Positions 11,167 to 22,434 of a DNA stretch of 64,000 nucleotides are shown one piece after another; the first letter of the stretch is position 1, and each line of letters starts with the position of its first letter. Source of the DNA: Auricularia sp. M13. Lineage: Eukaryota > Basidiomycota > Agaricomycetes > Auriculariales > Auriculariaceae. Made by a program: the position numbers and the translations under genes. The stretch is taken from contig CM073203.1 in NCBI GenBank assembly GCA_037042915.1, positions 2,852,001-2,916,000 on the forward strand, read 5' to 3'. The notes beneath the pieces are model-generated. The model saw nothing but the letters and a program-made list of their open reading frames with translations. It was not told the origin of the DNA and made no database searches.

Positions 11167-12685
11167 ATGCTGCACGGGTTTCCTTCTTTGATGATGTCTC
11201 TGTCTCACCGCGGCCTGCGCGCCGCCAGCGTCCGGGAAGACGAGGCCGCTCTCGCTCACATCGTCACGCGCCTACAAAAACTTGACAAAGCGCAGGCGGC
11301 GGCGGATGCGGTGCTCGCGGACGCCAAACGCGCCGCCGAGGACCTCGCGCGCGAAACACGCCAGCTGCGCGACGTCGAGAGCAATATGGCCGCCAAGCTG
11401 GCGTTGTCGCGCGCCGCGCTGGTCGAGGAATGCGTCATGGCCCTCCCGGAGGACGTCCTGCGCTGTGTTTTCGCGCAAGTCGTCGACGACGGGGCACCGG
11501 ACGCGCCGTTCGCGCTCGCTGCCGTCTGCAGCCGCTGGAGGCGCGTCGCGCTGGACTCGGCGTCTCTCTGGGCGACAATCCATCTTCTGTGTGTTGCTGG
11601 CCTCTCGACTGAAGCGCAGAATGTTCTCTCGACTGAATACGACCGGGCGGCACTTCTCCTATCTCGCTCGCGCTCCGCACCCCTCGACATCAAGGGGCCT
11701 AGTTGTCTATTTACCAGTGATCAAATACTCAATCAGATACGCCGAATCATCAGCCTCCTCGGCGCTCACGTTGCCCGGTGGAAAATTGCAAGCCTGAGCC
11801 TCCCAAACAAATTCCCCTCATCGTCGTTGGATTTTTTGAAGGGACCTACTCCTCTTTTGGTCGAACTGACCATCTGCGGGAACACGATACGCCCCGGGGA
11901 GAACATCGCTCCTCCAGGCGGCGGTTTCCTGCCCTTCGCGCCGCGGCTACGATATCTGTCATTTACCTATCAAGCCGGCGTCGGCTGTTCGATAAGACAT
12001 GGGTTTCCTGCCATGAAGAAGCTCTTCTTCCGCTCGTGCGCGTGTACGGACGATCAAGTTCTCGATCTCGTTCGCATGTCCGGCCAATGTCTCGAGGAGC
12101 TCATTCTTGACACGCCCCTTACCCACGGCCCGCGGAATGCGCTGCACCTCCCTAATCTCAACTATCTCTGCATTTCGCGTATCCGAGGCAATAATATCCG
12201 CGCCAGCACCACTTATCACCACTCCTGCTCTTGCTCATCTGAACCTGGGCGATGTCGCTGACATCACCGACGCATTCATCCCGTTTCTGGATGCGATATC
12301 GACGACCGTGCGGAGGCTCACGGTTGAAAAACCGCTGTCCAGAAGTTCTCTTCTCGCCTTGGCGCATCTTCGGAACTTGGAACGGCTCGACTTCAACTAT
12401 TGTGTGGCATCGTTCGCATCCGACGAGGCACTCGATGTCCTCTGCGATGACCCCCCGGTATGGCCGCGCCTCCAACGTGTCAGGAATCTGGTGTTCAGAA
12501 CTAACGACGGCGCCTCGAGTGAGGCCATCCTGCGCTTCATTGCGTCGCGCACTTGCAACCTTCCGGAGGGAAACGAGCGCACCGACGTTGCTCGCCCTTG
12601 CAAGCTGCGCGAGGTCACTATGAAACCGAGCCTGAGGGCACCGCAGTGGCTGCTAGCTGAGGTCAAGCGGTTAGTCGACTCGTGA
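11167..12685 (+). CDS. F-box protein with N-terminal coiled coil and LRR-like C-terminus
   Basis: Likely substrate-recognition subunit of an SCF ubiquitin ligase. The start is ATG 11167 or, equally well, 11194 (MSLSHRGLRAAS). Residues from about 20 to 85 form an Ala/Arg/Leu-rich coiled coil. The F-box follows: ALPEDVLRCVFAQVV, then AAVCSRWRRVALDSASLW. Leucine-rich stretches (LEELILDTPL, LHLPNLNYLCIS, LAHLNLGDVADI, LRNLERLDFNY) make up the rest. The first frame ends at 12261, but homologous-looking LRR sequence continues in the next frame to 12685. The change falls near 12180-12220, and no intron of plausible length fits, so there is a one-base frame break, real or a sequencing error. Agaricomycetes carry very large families of such genes. 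Confidence 0.75.
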
Positions 12686-12791
12686 GTTATCATTGCCCAC
12701 GACTCTGTCATTATCAGGATAGAACTCCTTGTGTGATATCAGCACCACAGCGTTTTCTGGATACCAGTCACCATTCTACAGATTTTTGTTG

Positions 12792-14005
12792 CTACGCTCT
12801 TGCTCTGGCGTGAGTCTTACAATCGGCGTCCATTTCGCGCGAGCCCAGCCTCCTTTGTGCCTGTTGACCCTTCCACATATCCCACAGCTTCCTGGTCTCG
12901 CGCAAAGACGCCTCGTTTTCCCAGAACTTGGGCCGTCTGCCCTTCGGCATGGCCGGCTCGAGATAGGCAGTCGAATGCGCGAAGCTGCAGTCGGATCCAC
13001 GGTCGCACCTGCCGATGATGAAGCCTTTGCACACGTTTCGTCCGCTGAAGGTCGAGTCAGAAAGTTGCCAGTAATCGAGAGATGCAGACTCACAGTGCAT
13101 CGCGCTCAGCACTGTCATCGGGGGCATGAGAATACGGGCACCGAGCGCCCCGCGTGCAGCGCAGGTGATTGTAATATCGGCAGGGCATTCCGTTTCCTTT
13201 GTGACGGTAATCTTCAGTGCCGCTGTCATCGTCAGACGAGAGGGGATCGTCGTCAAGTGCGGGCTCGTCATCGTCAGATCCGTTGCCTGCGCGGCCCCGG
13301 TCGACTGGGAACTTTGGCAGCTGCGACCTGACTTCCGCAAGTGCATCCCGCGCCTCGGTCAGGTTAGGCGCAATCTTGAGGACGGCCGTAAAATCTGTAC
13401 ACAATTAATCGCCGTCCATTCTTGCATTTTGCAAACCAACGCACCGCTAATGGCGGCCTGAAGCAAACCAAGGTCCTTGCGAGCCATTCCACGCCGGAAG
13501 CGCGCCTTGACGTTCCTCGGGTCGATCGTCAGAGCCGCCGTTGCCGCCTGTTCCGCCAAGTCCGGCCTACGGGCGCGATGAGCACGCACACGGTCGCACA
13601 CTGAAAGCGACGCATATATTAGTTTTCATGTACACCTGGATGATATTAAGCCATGGTATGAGAGCGTCCTTCTTGCGCGTGGTGCCTTCCTCGCCGGCGG
13701 CCTTGAGAGCCTGATGGTACAAGTCGTGCGCGAGCGCCAATCCTTCATTTTGAATGCTTCGTTGCCCTTCAATGGGTCCATCATATGTTAGCATCGTAGA
13801 TTCCTCGTATAGATTGAGAATTGAGTGCTGTTCTTACCAGATTCTTAAGCTCTTCCACACACGCCTTGCGTTCTGCAGCGTTTGCTGCTCGTTGGGTCTT
13901 CCGAGCGGCGGCCAGGGCGTCAAGAGCTTCGTTGGGCTCCGCATTTGGGTCATCCGAAGCATCTCGATGCAGCGCAGTGGTAGAGCTAGAGGCGCGGTGT
14001 GACAT
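12792..14005 (-). CDS. TPR protein with two CCCH zinc fingers
   Basis: Starts at ATG 14005 (MSHRASSSTTALHRD). Exon 1 ends at about 13838 with EELKNL before GTAAGA. The next exon opens with GNEAFK, a typical first TPR helix, and continues ALAHDLYHQALKAAGEE. A third exon gives AATAALTIDPRNVKARFRRG, also TPR-like, then DFTAVLKIAPNLTEARDALA. An acidic linker is followed by two C-x7-C-x5-C-x3-H fingers, CRYYNHLRCTRGARCPYSH and CKGFIIGRCDRGSDCSFAH, which usually bind RNA. The C-terminus is basic. Two frame problems exist: GNEAFK and the next stretch need one extra base in the AAAA run near 13748-13751, and the 35-nt intron at 13601-13635 does not join its exons in phase. Product and function are inferred from domains only. 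Confidence 0.7.
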
Positions 14006-14089
14006 CGGCTGGCGGGAGACGATTGAAGGACAAGCGGAGTTTCTAACGGGACAACGATTATAGCTTCTTTATGGTGTCCAAACTGTGCA

Positions 14090-16612
14090 TTTAATCCGGC
14101 ACCCCCCGTCGGCTTATTTTTGTACCCGTGGTAATACGCCGGGCTCCCGCCGATCCCGTCATAAAATTGTGCCCCCTCCATGTAACAAATTCCTTCCACA
14201 TAATAAAATTTCCTTCCACGTAATAAAATGTCCTTCCACGTAAGTTTGGCCTTTTGTAAATGTGACTGAGTAAATGTCGTAACTTCCCGGCGTAACTGTC
14301 GTAACTTGCTCCCTGATAACTTTCCGAAAACTGGACTCCCGGCGTAACTTCGTCCCATTGTAACTTCGTCCCGTTGTTGCTCCTGTAAACCTGAGTCCCG
14401 GCGTAACTTCCATGGTAACTCCCCGTAACAAGTTCCGCCCGTCGAACTTGTACGTTTGAGGCTCCCATTGTGATATGCCAAGGCAGAGTCAGTGACTCAA
14501 ATTATCTATAATCAAGTGAGACAATGTGCACAAAGGATAGTAGAGTAGATGAAACAGATGCATGTTGAGCAGGTCAGAAGTGCGAGGAAGCTGGCAAATC
14601 AAAGCAGATGGACATTGGTGATGGCTGATGAGCGTAGTGAATGTGATTGTGATTAAATTGGAGCGAACAGAGATGTGGCAGCGAGTGGCAAATGGATAAC
14701 AGATCACAATGATGGATTGGGCAAGACAACATGAGAGCGAGGTGGTCATCTCAGTGTTGCTGCTCATTATGATCTGAGGTATGGGCTCTGAGCAGATCAA
14801 AGGAGAAGACAGGGGAGAGGCTGAAAAACTGTCAGCAGCTTGCCACAAGAATATATTACACAGATTTTCCTCTGTCATCTAATAGCTCCAAAAGAACTTT
14901 CAATATACATTTTCAGCTCAGTTTACATATCCGATTCCGGGAAATAGGATGGATGAAATTGGTCTTGGCCATTCTGTAGCTAAATAATGGAATTGTGGCT
15001 ATGACTGATGGCACCTGGTGCTGTGTTAGCAGGCAAGCATACTTTAAACAAAAGTGTGGAGGAAGCAGGCAAAGCTGAGATGATGCGGTGTCCCCATGGT
15101 TGCCTCAGCCAAAGATCCCATGTGGTTGTGCTCATTTGCCTAATGCCAACACCTCCCAAGCAGTCATCTGGCCTGGCTTCAAAAATCATCTGACGGATCA
15201 CACATGTGTCCAGATGTTCTATTGGGGTCCAGCGCTATATCCGTGCTGGTGCAACCCAGAGTTGGAGCCAATGCGCTCTGTTGCTATCTCTGTTTCCAGA
15301 GACATCGACCTTACTCTGTCAGGGAGACTAGGATTGAAGGCTTCATTCGGAGCTGATTCCGTATATAAAAAGTGAAGGAGAGCCAGAGAATGGACAGATT
15401 CCTCAGACATCAGATTAATGACAACGATTTTCAGACTTTTCATCATTGTCTATAATGTGGAAGCAGCTGAGTGTGTGAATAGTGAGCAAGAGCAGTTCCT
15501 GTCTCTCAGCAACAAGCTTTAGAAAATAAGCCAAGGTTACCTCAGCATACAAACTTGCGGTTACGTGCAATGGAGAACACACGTTAGGGACACTGGGGGA
15601 ATCAGAAAAGGCCCTCATTAACAGAATTTGAGCACTGGTTGTTGAGATATGGGGCAAAGATTTGATTCCCTGACATGGGCATTATGGAGGCCATGGACAC
15701 AAATTGCAGCTCTTAGACTCAATTATGTAAGTTCTATTTCTCAATATTGTCTGATTCAGTCAGGAATTGCCAATGACCGGAAAGTTGGCAAAAAAGAGTG
15801 GATATATTCAATCATATTGTGATGTAAACTATGAAAATTTATTGAAAGATCTTTTGGAGCTATTAGATGACAGAGAGAGAATAATATATTGGGAAATCAA
15901 GCTGGTGACACAGTCTGAATCAAAGTAAATCCAGCCTCTCCCCTGTCTTCTCCTTTGATCTGCTCAGAGCCCACTCACCATAATGATTCAGCAGCATCAT
16001 AATGAGCAGCAACACTGAGATGTGAAACCTCGGCTCTCGCGTTGTCTTGCCCAATCCATCATTGTGATCTGTTATCCATTTGCCACTAAACATCTCTGTA
16101 GTCTCCAATTTAATCACCGATTCACTATGCTCAGTATCCATCACTGATGTCCATCTGCTTTGATTTGCCAGCATCTGACCTGCTCAACATGCATCTGTTT
16201 CAACTAATCTGCTAATTATCTCACTTAATTATAGATAATTTGAGTCACTGACTCTGCCTTGGCATATCACAATGGGAGCCTACAAACTGCTCGATGGGCG
16301 GAACTTGTAGGCACACCAAGGAGGAAGAAGCAAGTTACGCCGGGACTCAGGTTTACGGCGGGAGCAAGTTACAGCGGATACAACGGGACAAAGTTACGCC
16401 GGGAGTCCAGTTTTCGGAGGGAAGTTACGCAGGGAGCAAGTTACGACGGGAGTTACGCCGGGAAGTTACGACGCGAACATTTACGGCGGGAGTCACATTT
16501 ACAAAAGGGTGGAAGGAGTTTGAGTTACGTGGAAGGAAATTTATTACTCCGTGGAAGGAATTTGACATGGAGGGGGCACAACGACGGGACCAACACAAAA
16601 ATGGATTAAATA
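14090..16612. mobile_element. foldback DNA element with long terminal inverted repeats
   Basis: The left arm (about 14090-14940) and right arm (about 15800-16612) are inverted copies of each other. Both show GTGCCCCCTCCATG near the tip, CCTTCCACGTAA-type subrepeats, many GGCGTAACTTC or AGTTACGCCGGG units, GCCAAGGCAGAGTCAGTGAC, GCAGATCAAAGGAGAAGACA and GGAGCTATTAGATGACAGAG. Arms are roughly 0.8 kb and clearly diverged. The approximately 0.85-kb loop has no transposase or other recognisable gene, so the element is non-autonomous. The clustered short subterminal repeats resemble transposase-binding arrays. The tips appear to be ATTTAATCC / GGATTAAAT; I could not identify a convincing target-site duplication. 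Confidence 0.85.
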
Positions 16613-17141
16613 GTTCGGACAAGACTTTTGCGGAACCATAAACACCCGAACCAGGTTTAAGCCTTGCTTCCGCAAGGTTTGATTCACAGTGAAATGCAGA
16701 AGTAGAAAGCCTGAGACGATGACCGGCAAGAACAGGCAAAGAGTGGATTTCTTCGATCATATTGTAGATTTATAGCCGTTGTAATAAAAAAAATGAATTG
16801 GGATGCTAAGACAGTTCAGGCGTCTCGTGTGTCCTTACCATAATGTGATTAGTTGTCCAGTTGCGCCTTCCGGAGCGCTTATAGTCTATCGACCATCGTC
16901 TCACTCGTTTCGAATGGCAAGTGAAAGCTCCAGCTACGAATTTGGGGACTGTATTTCTGTTACACATGGAAGTACCCAGGCGATCCGGGAGTGCCGCTGC
17001 GTGACTAACAATCTGTCCCGCGCATTGCACGGGGAACCTACTTCTTCCCATTAGACTGGCGCGACTCGGATGCAATTCTAGGTGAAGGTGCTGTATGAAG
17101 CTCAGTAAGAGCAAACATCCAGTCCGCACCCATACAAAAAC
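16613..17141. other. intergenic, nothing recognised
   Basis: Spans from the end of the foldback element to the 3' side of the small secreted protein gene. Short open frames lack any motif. Confidence 0.6.
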
Positions 17142-17492
17142 TCACCAATTCTCCAGACGAAAAGCCTGCGCGCCATCAGCGCTCGTCCCGAGCAACGTGG
17201 GGACAAGACACCCAGTCGGCTGCCCGCCGCTAATAGGCCCAAAGGTCTTCTCGACAAACAGGCAGTTGGCGCCGGCAAACGGGAAGAGCGTGCAGCTCGG
17301 TCCCCCCTCGCCTGAGACGGTGATCCCGTGCCAGGTCGCATTCGCTTTCTGGCAGCCGCCGTTGGCGTCGATGGTGAGCGTGCCGACGCGGGTCGCGCAG
17401 GCTGCGTCGGAGAAGCCTTGGATCGTGATGCTCGCTGCTACGGAGTGGATCACTGGCAGTAGCATCGCGGCGGTGAATACAGGAGGACGCAT
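17142..17492 (-). CDS. small secreted cysteine-rich protein
   Basis: Single-exon reading gives 116 residues. The first about 20 residues (RPPVFTAAMLLPVIHSVAAS) form a signal peptide. The mature part holds five cysteines at about 32, 47, 67, 77 and 95, plus one N-glycosylation site (NAT). A GTGAGT donor sits at the very end of the frame; splicing to the TAG acceptor near 17073 would still give a stop, so the protein hardly changes. No family is recognised. The size and composition fit an apoplastic or effector-like protein, but that is inference. Confidence 0.7.
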   Translation of the reverse strand: MRPPVFTAAMLLPVIHSVAASITIQGFSDAACATRVGTLTIDANGGCQKANATWHGITVSGEGGPSCTLFPFAGANCLFVEKTFGPISGGQPTGCLVPTLLGTSADGAQAFRLENW

Positions 17493-17543
17493 GGCTGGCT
17501 AAGAGATTGGATGGTTCTCACGGTCCTTGAGCAGTGAGAGTGC

Positions 17544-17551
17544 CTATAAAG
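17544..17551 (-). promoter_or_regulatory. TATA-like element of the small secreted protein gene
   Basis: Minus-strand CTTTATAG lies about 52 bp upstream of the ATG at 17492. Weak match but well placed. Confidence 0.4.
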
Positions 17552-18455
17552 CGCGAAGAGGAGAGCCTCGCGCCTAGGAGCGGCCATTCCACGCCGCGAG
17601 TAACAACGGAGGCCAAAAAGAGCTCAACTCACCGTCCGATATGAGTATCACGGTCAGGGTATAGGTCTTTTTTACTTCTGTGGGCAGCTTCGTGGGATTT
17701 GGAAGGAACCGGGATATGTATGCTATGGTCTTCTCTGAATTCTGGGAATGACGTGTGCGACTTCTCCGCACCATGCGCATCATGATTCGGATGAGCTCGC
17801 CGTCTAGGAGAATTCAGCGAGTCTACGCTGACATTATGCATTCAACCATTTGTCGCACTCGATATTCCTTGCTTGCTTTCATCCGCAGTCTTCGTCTTCC
17901 CACTAACTCCCAGCGTCCCGGAGAAGCTTAAGCTACGAATCTCGCAGCTCTGTGCCCGAATCGCCGGGTTGCTGCGGAAGATACGGCATCTTAAACCCGT
18001 GATCGCTCTCAAACAGGAAGATTTGCATTTGGTCCCGCTTGTCACCGCGTCGCATATCCGCCGGATTAAGCGCACGGCCCGAAGAGCGGGATATCGAACG
18101 TCTGCTTGGGCTCGACGACAACGCAAAGAAAGCTCAGGAGTACTGCGCACGAGACGTTGAAAATGTATTTCTGCTCCATCGTACGATGATGGCAATTTTC
18201 TGAACGGGGTTCATGTGAGCATGATCATCAACGAACCGCGTGCTCAACTCCGCACGCCCGACGCAGGCCGACTGCATTGCCTGGAGCGTTGAGAGCGCTG
18301 AGCACGATCTGCAGGACGCGTTTACGGCGTGGAAAGGACGCGTCGTTCACCTGGCCGAGACAAAAGTTTAAACTCGCCGGCGGACTCACGCAAGAGAGGA
18401 GAGAATGCTCGGATAACCTTGCCGGGGCTAGCCGCAAGCAGGCTGGATCCCAGCG
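17552..18455. other. intergenic between two secreted-protein genes
   Basis: A plus-strand frame at 17873-18160 is open but rich in Arg and Leu with no recognisable family. I see no repeat or RNA gene. It holds the divergent promoters of the flanking genes. Confidence 0.55.
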
Positions 18456-18462
18456 TATAAAA
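18456..18462 (+). promoter_or_regulatory. TATA box of the second CFEM gene
   Basis: TATAAAA lies 66 bp upstream of ATG 18528, the same distance range as for the first CFEM gene. Confidence 0.65.
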
Positions 18463-18527
18463 GTGTGGGCCCATCTTTTGGAGCTCAATGCCCGCCCTTT
18501 TCCCAAAAGTCAGCCCCTCCGTTCAAA

Positions 18528-19042
18528 ATGCGTGTCTCGTTCGTCGCCGCCGCTCTCGCTAGCGTCTCGCTTGTCTTCGCCGTGGATGATTCCCCCGTCC
18601 CCGGCCTCCCCAACTGCGTGTTCAAGTGCACGGACGACACCGCTAAGACCACCGGCTGCGGCTCCTAGTGCGTGTCTCCGCGTTGCTGCCCCCCGTGCCC
18701 GCTGCTGACCACCGCTTGCTTGCACTCGCCAGCCTCAACGCGACCTGCCTGTGCACGTCGCAGACCTTCCAGACCGCCGCCGGCAAGTGTCTCGCTGGGT
18801 GCACCCAGGAGGAGCAGGCGACCGCCGCGACCTTCCAGAAGGCGACGTGCGACGCCCTCGCTGCCGGCGGCGCCAACGGCACCGACGCGACGGGCACCAA
18901 GACCGACGCGACTGGCGCCACCACGCCCGCCGGTTCCACGACCCCTTCGGCGACGCAGCCCCCGAACGCTGCAGGCCGCGCCCTCGCGCTCAACGGCCTC
19001 GCCGTCGTCGGCGCCATGGTCGCGCTCGTCTTCGCTGCGTGA
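18528..19042 (+). CDS. GPI-anchored CFEM protein
   Basis: 149 residues from exons 18528-18667 and 18733-19042; the GT-AG junction falls inside a Tyr codon (TA/C). Signal peptide: RVSFVAAALASVSLVFA. The CFEM domain follows with exactly eight cysteines: LPNCVFKC, TGC, ATCLC, GKC, AGC, ATC. Then comes a Thr/Ala/Gly-rich stalk of about 50 residues (ANGTDATGTKTDATGATT) and a hydrophobic tail ending MVALVFAA, a GPI-attachment signal. This is the textbook single-domain architecture of fungal CFEM surface proteins. Role (haem or iron binding, wall or host contact) is not decidable from sequence. Confidence 0.93.
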
Positions 19043-20382
19043 TCTGATTGCTCGTTCTTTGTACTATGATACGATGAATTGAGCTATTTGTTCTTTGCTT
19101 ATTTTTTTCTTCCAAGACCGCGTCCAAAACAACTGACTCGTCTGTGCCCTGTCGTCTGAGCGATGTTAGACTTCCCCGCAATGATGGACGATCGCCGCCC
19201 CAGTCAATGTCAAATTTTGGCAGGTGACGTTGAGCTTCTCATCTTCTGACTCTGAGCATCCAACACTGGGTGGGGCAAGGGCACGCTTCTTGACCTGGGG
19301 TAAAGGCACATACATGTTCGTATCTGATAGTCAGCCATTGACACTCGGCCGAAGATATACCCATCTAAGTAGCATACGTTTTACAATGCCGTTATCTTCA
19401 CATGAGATGAGCGCATTGACGAGGTAGATGAAGTACGCTGCCTATCAGGTATTCACAAATGACAATTAATCCTTGAACTGAGCGTCATCATCAAAATCTG
19501 AGAATCCAAATGTAGCAAGCGCATACAGAACCCCGAATAGCATGTCATTGAAGGTGGTGTACTTCATTCACTGCTGGGTCTCTCCGAGTTTTGGGGGCCT
19601 GAGGGTTTGACCTTTTCAGCACTCTACTGCCAGTGGCGGTATAGCCACACAGCGAAAGGCATGCCATCGCACACGTTGAGCAAATTGTTCCCCCGTTCTT
19701 CTGAGTGAGGCAGGCCATCGACAGGCCGCACATGCGCTCTGAGATGAAGAGCAGTCATATCGATAATAAGATTCGAAAGTAGCGAGTGTGGATTCATGCC
19801 TCGTCAGATCCTGCGATGCAATTCAACATCGAGATATCGTCAAAGTACGGAGGCCGGGACAAAGATTATAGTAAAGAGACCACACGCGAAGTACCGCCGG
19901 AGACGCTGTAGGTTTGATGGGGCGGTGTCGCCGAGCTGCTTCCCATTTGCAGAGGCTGCCGCCGGATGGCACCGCGACAAAAGCGCAAGCGGCCGCCTTC
20001 GTCCCGTTTAAGCATCAATTTCGAGCAGTCTGAGACGCCGTGGAAGTAAAGGTTTGGCGGGACAACGGTATATCTGCATTATTGGTACTGAGAGCATAGG
20101 TTGGGCTCCGGCGTAATGGTCGGCGCGGACGACATCGTGACATCGCAGTCATTGTCGCTGCTGTAACAGCAAAGAGACATGTATCACGCATTAGAGGTAT
20201 TTTCCAAGGCGAACGGCACCGCGAAGGGCCGAGAGAGGATGAAAATGAGCCGCGTTGAGGCGGGCGGAGGCAATCGGAGCCGAAGTTTGACGAGGCAAGT
20301 CAGGATTGCGAGGATGCTGCTGGAGGACGTGATGAGGGGTTTAAAGAGGTTCGCCAGGGAGCCTATGATTATCGGTGCGAGT
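19043..20382. other. intergenic, 1.3 kb without a supported gene
   Basis: AT-richer than its surroundings, with stops in all frames. A tract at 19550-19740 and short frames at 20179-20475 show no motif. The right end is the insertion site of a MITE. Confidence 0.55.
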
Positions 20383-21405
20383 GGTGAGACCCAGTCAAGT
20401 CCGCCCCCGCCAAAACCCGTCAGAAGGCGACAAAAACCGCCCAGCCAAAATCTGTCTGGTTTTGGTGTGTTTTGAGGAATTTGCCACAATAACATGCCAA
20501 AACTCGACAGAACTCGACAGTTTAAGACATCTGGCTGATCTGTCTGAATTTGTCCACCGCGTCCCGGCCTATCATCTGCATTGCTCAGCATTCTTATTGA
20601 ATCGTTATTGGCTCATGCATTGTGCTTTTGGGGTAAATGAGGCTCATATATAATGCAAATCTAGCTATAGTAACTACGCAACGAACGGTGTACGAACACA
20701 ACACTACACGCGCCAAAAAATGCAAGAAAGCGGCGTCAGTACCCCTATGGCTGTCTGAGGCAAGCGGCAAATCTACAAGGGTACGTTAGGAGAGGCCCGA
20801 AAAGTATAGAAATCACGTACCACGGAGGGCGCGTGACGCAGCAAAGGTAAAAGCTTTCTGTCGGGGACTGGTCAGCCATGTCGCATAGTAACGCCGCTGC
20901 ACCAAGGACGCACCACAGGTAGACCAGAGCCCTGTGATCAAAACTCTGCTGGCTGTTGCCCTCGTTGGTCAGCATCACACAACCGGGCAGCGAGTGACAC
21001 GCACCACGCGTCGTACGGTGTAACGAAGACTAAAAGCTACGGAGTGGGTCAGTACCGCGCCGACGAGGGTAAGCACCGCGTCGACAAGGGCCGCGGCATG
21101 CGCACCAAACGGCTGGCACAAGGGACTTGGTGAAAAAAAAGGACGAAGGCAAGAAAGATCGTCTGACTCCCAACACGGCCGACAGTCTTTTCAGCGTGCC
21201 GAAACGCAACCCAGCGGCGGCAAATGCGACGAACAGGCCTTGAGTGAATGATATCGTTCGTCGCATTGATCAAAATGCCGCACAGAACAGCCATGTCTCC
21301 AAGGTTATTTCAGGACAGCGGGTTTTGGCGGGTTTTGTCATCGGACGAACAAAAATGTCGTTTTTTGACGGGTTCTGGCGGGGGCGGACCTGACTGGGGG
21401 TGAGA
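20383..21405. mobile_element. 1-kb non-autonomous DNA transposon (MITE), hAT-like
   Basis: The terminal inverted repeat begins CCCAGTC at 20390 and, in inverse, ends GACTGGG at 21398. Homology continues inward through GTCCGCCCCCGCCA, AACCCGTC and a CGACA block on both sides. Immediate flanks are identical: GGTGAGA at 20383-20389 and 21399-21405; allowing one mismatch makes 8 bp, the hAT length. The 1,009-bp body has no transposase. GCACCGCGTCGAC-type short repeats occur inside. The insertion ends 165 bp upstream of the third CFEM ATG. Confidence 0.85.
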
Positions 21406-21562
21406 GTCGAAACCAGAGAGCCGGAAGTAAACTGGTTTCATGTCCGGTGCAATCGGCCGTCGGCCGCAGGCAACCGCGCCGCAACTTGTCTTTCTCCCGC
21501 TCTGTGTCGCCGTTCAACACTCTGTGGTCTCGCCGCTGTTTCTGAATATTCATCTTACGACT

Positions 21563-22133
21563 ATGCGTTTACCGCTCATCTTCTTGGCCTTCCTCGCTGC
21601 CGCCGTATACGCGCAAGACGCGCCGGCGTGTGCATCCGCCTGCATTAGCTCTGCACTGGGCGTAGTGACCGATCAGACCGACTGCGTCAGCCAAGGGGTA
21701 TGTCGTCGCGCTTTTACAGCTTCTGATGCGTAAATCTGAGCATGCTATCCGGATAATTGCAGCTAGACGTTCTCGACCAGACGTTGCAGAACGGCAACGC
21801 GACCGCGAGTTCCAATGCCCAGGTCGCCGGCAAGGCTTGCATTTGCATTGCCGTTCAAGGGGACGTGAACGCCGCGGCCGTGAAATGCTTGCAACAGAGC
21901 TGCCCGCAGTTCGAGAAGGACGTTGTCAACGCGCTGAAAACGGTTTGCAAAGGCAAGTATGGCTCGCCCCGCTATCTGAAATTTTCCAATTATAACTTCA
22001 TGACCCCGCAGGGAACTCAAAACCATTGGACGTTTCAGACGACCCGCGCGACGGCACCGGCGCGGCATCGATGTTGAACCCTTTTGCCAGCGCAGCGCTT
22101 GTTTCTCTCGCCGGACTGTTGTTTGCACTCTAA
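21563..22133 (+). CDS. third CFEM protein, probably GPI-anchored
   Basis: 148 residues. Exons are 21563-21697, 21763-21952 and 22012-22133. Signal peptide: RLPLIFLAFLAAAVYA. The eight CFEM cysteines are PAC, SAC, TDC, KAC, CIC, VKC, QSC and TVC. Intron 2 starts with GC: AAAG/GCAAGT is the classic GC-AG consensus. Only this donor keeps the frame into the tail NSKPLDVSDDPRDGTGAASM, then LNPFASAALVSLAGLLFAL, a hydrophobic GPI-type end. It has a shorter stalk than the CFEM protein 2.5 kb upstream, so the two are diverged relatives rather than a recent duplicate. A MITE lies directly upstream and may have brought or displaced promoter elements. Confidence 0.9.
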
Positions 22134-22434
22134 TTTCTGGCATTGGACTAGAATGGACAAGCACGGTATCTGTCTCTTGTATCTATTGCACTTGCAACAT
22201 CGACTGGTTTGCAATAACCTAAACATCCCGAGTCTATCGTTGTAGATCGCGACGCCACCGTCATGACTTAGTGGACCCTTCAACGCGGCCGACGAACATC
22301 CTTGCTACGACTCCAAATAAGGTCGCGTCATGATAATGTCTTGACAGCAGGCATTTCGTGCTCTCTGAAATCATCAAAGGTCTTCTGATTTTGGGGGTGG
22401 TCATTACATCGTGAACACGTGTGGTGGTCGCTGT
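22134..22434. other. convergent intergenic space
   Basis: 3' ends of the CFEM gene (plus) and the catalase gene (minus) face each other here. Nothing else is seen. Confidence 0.6.
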
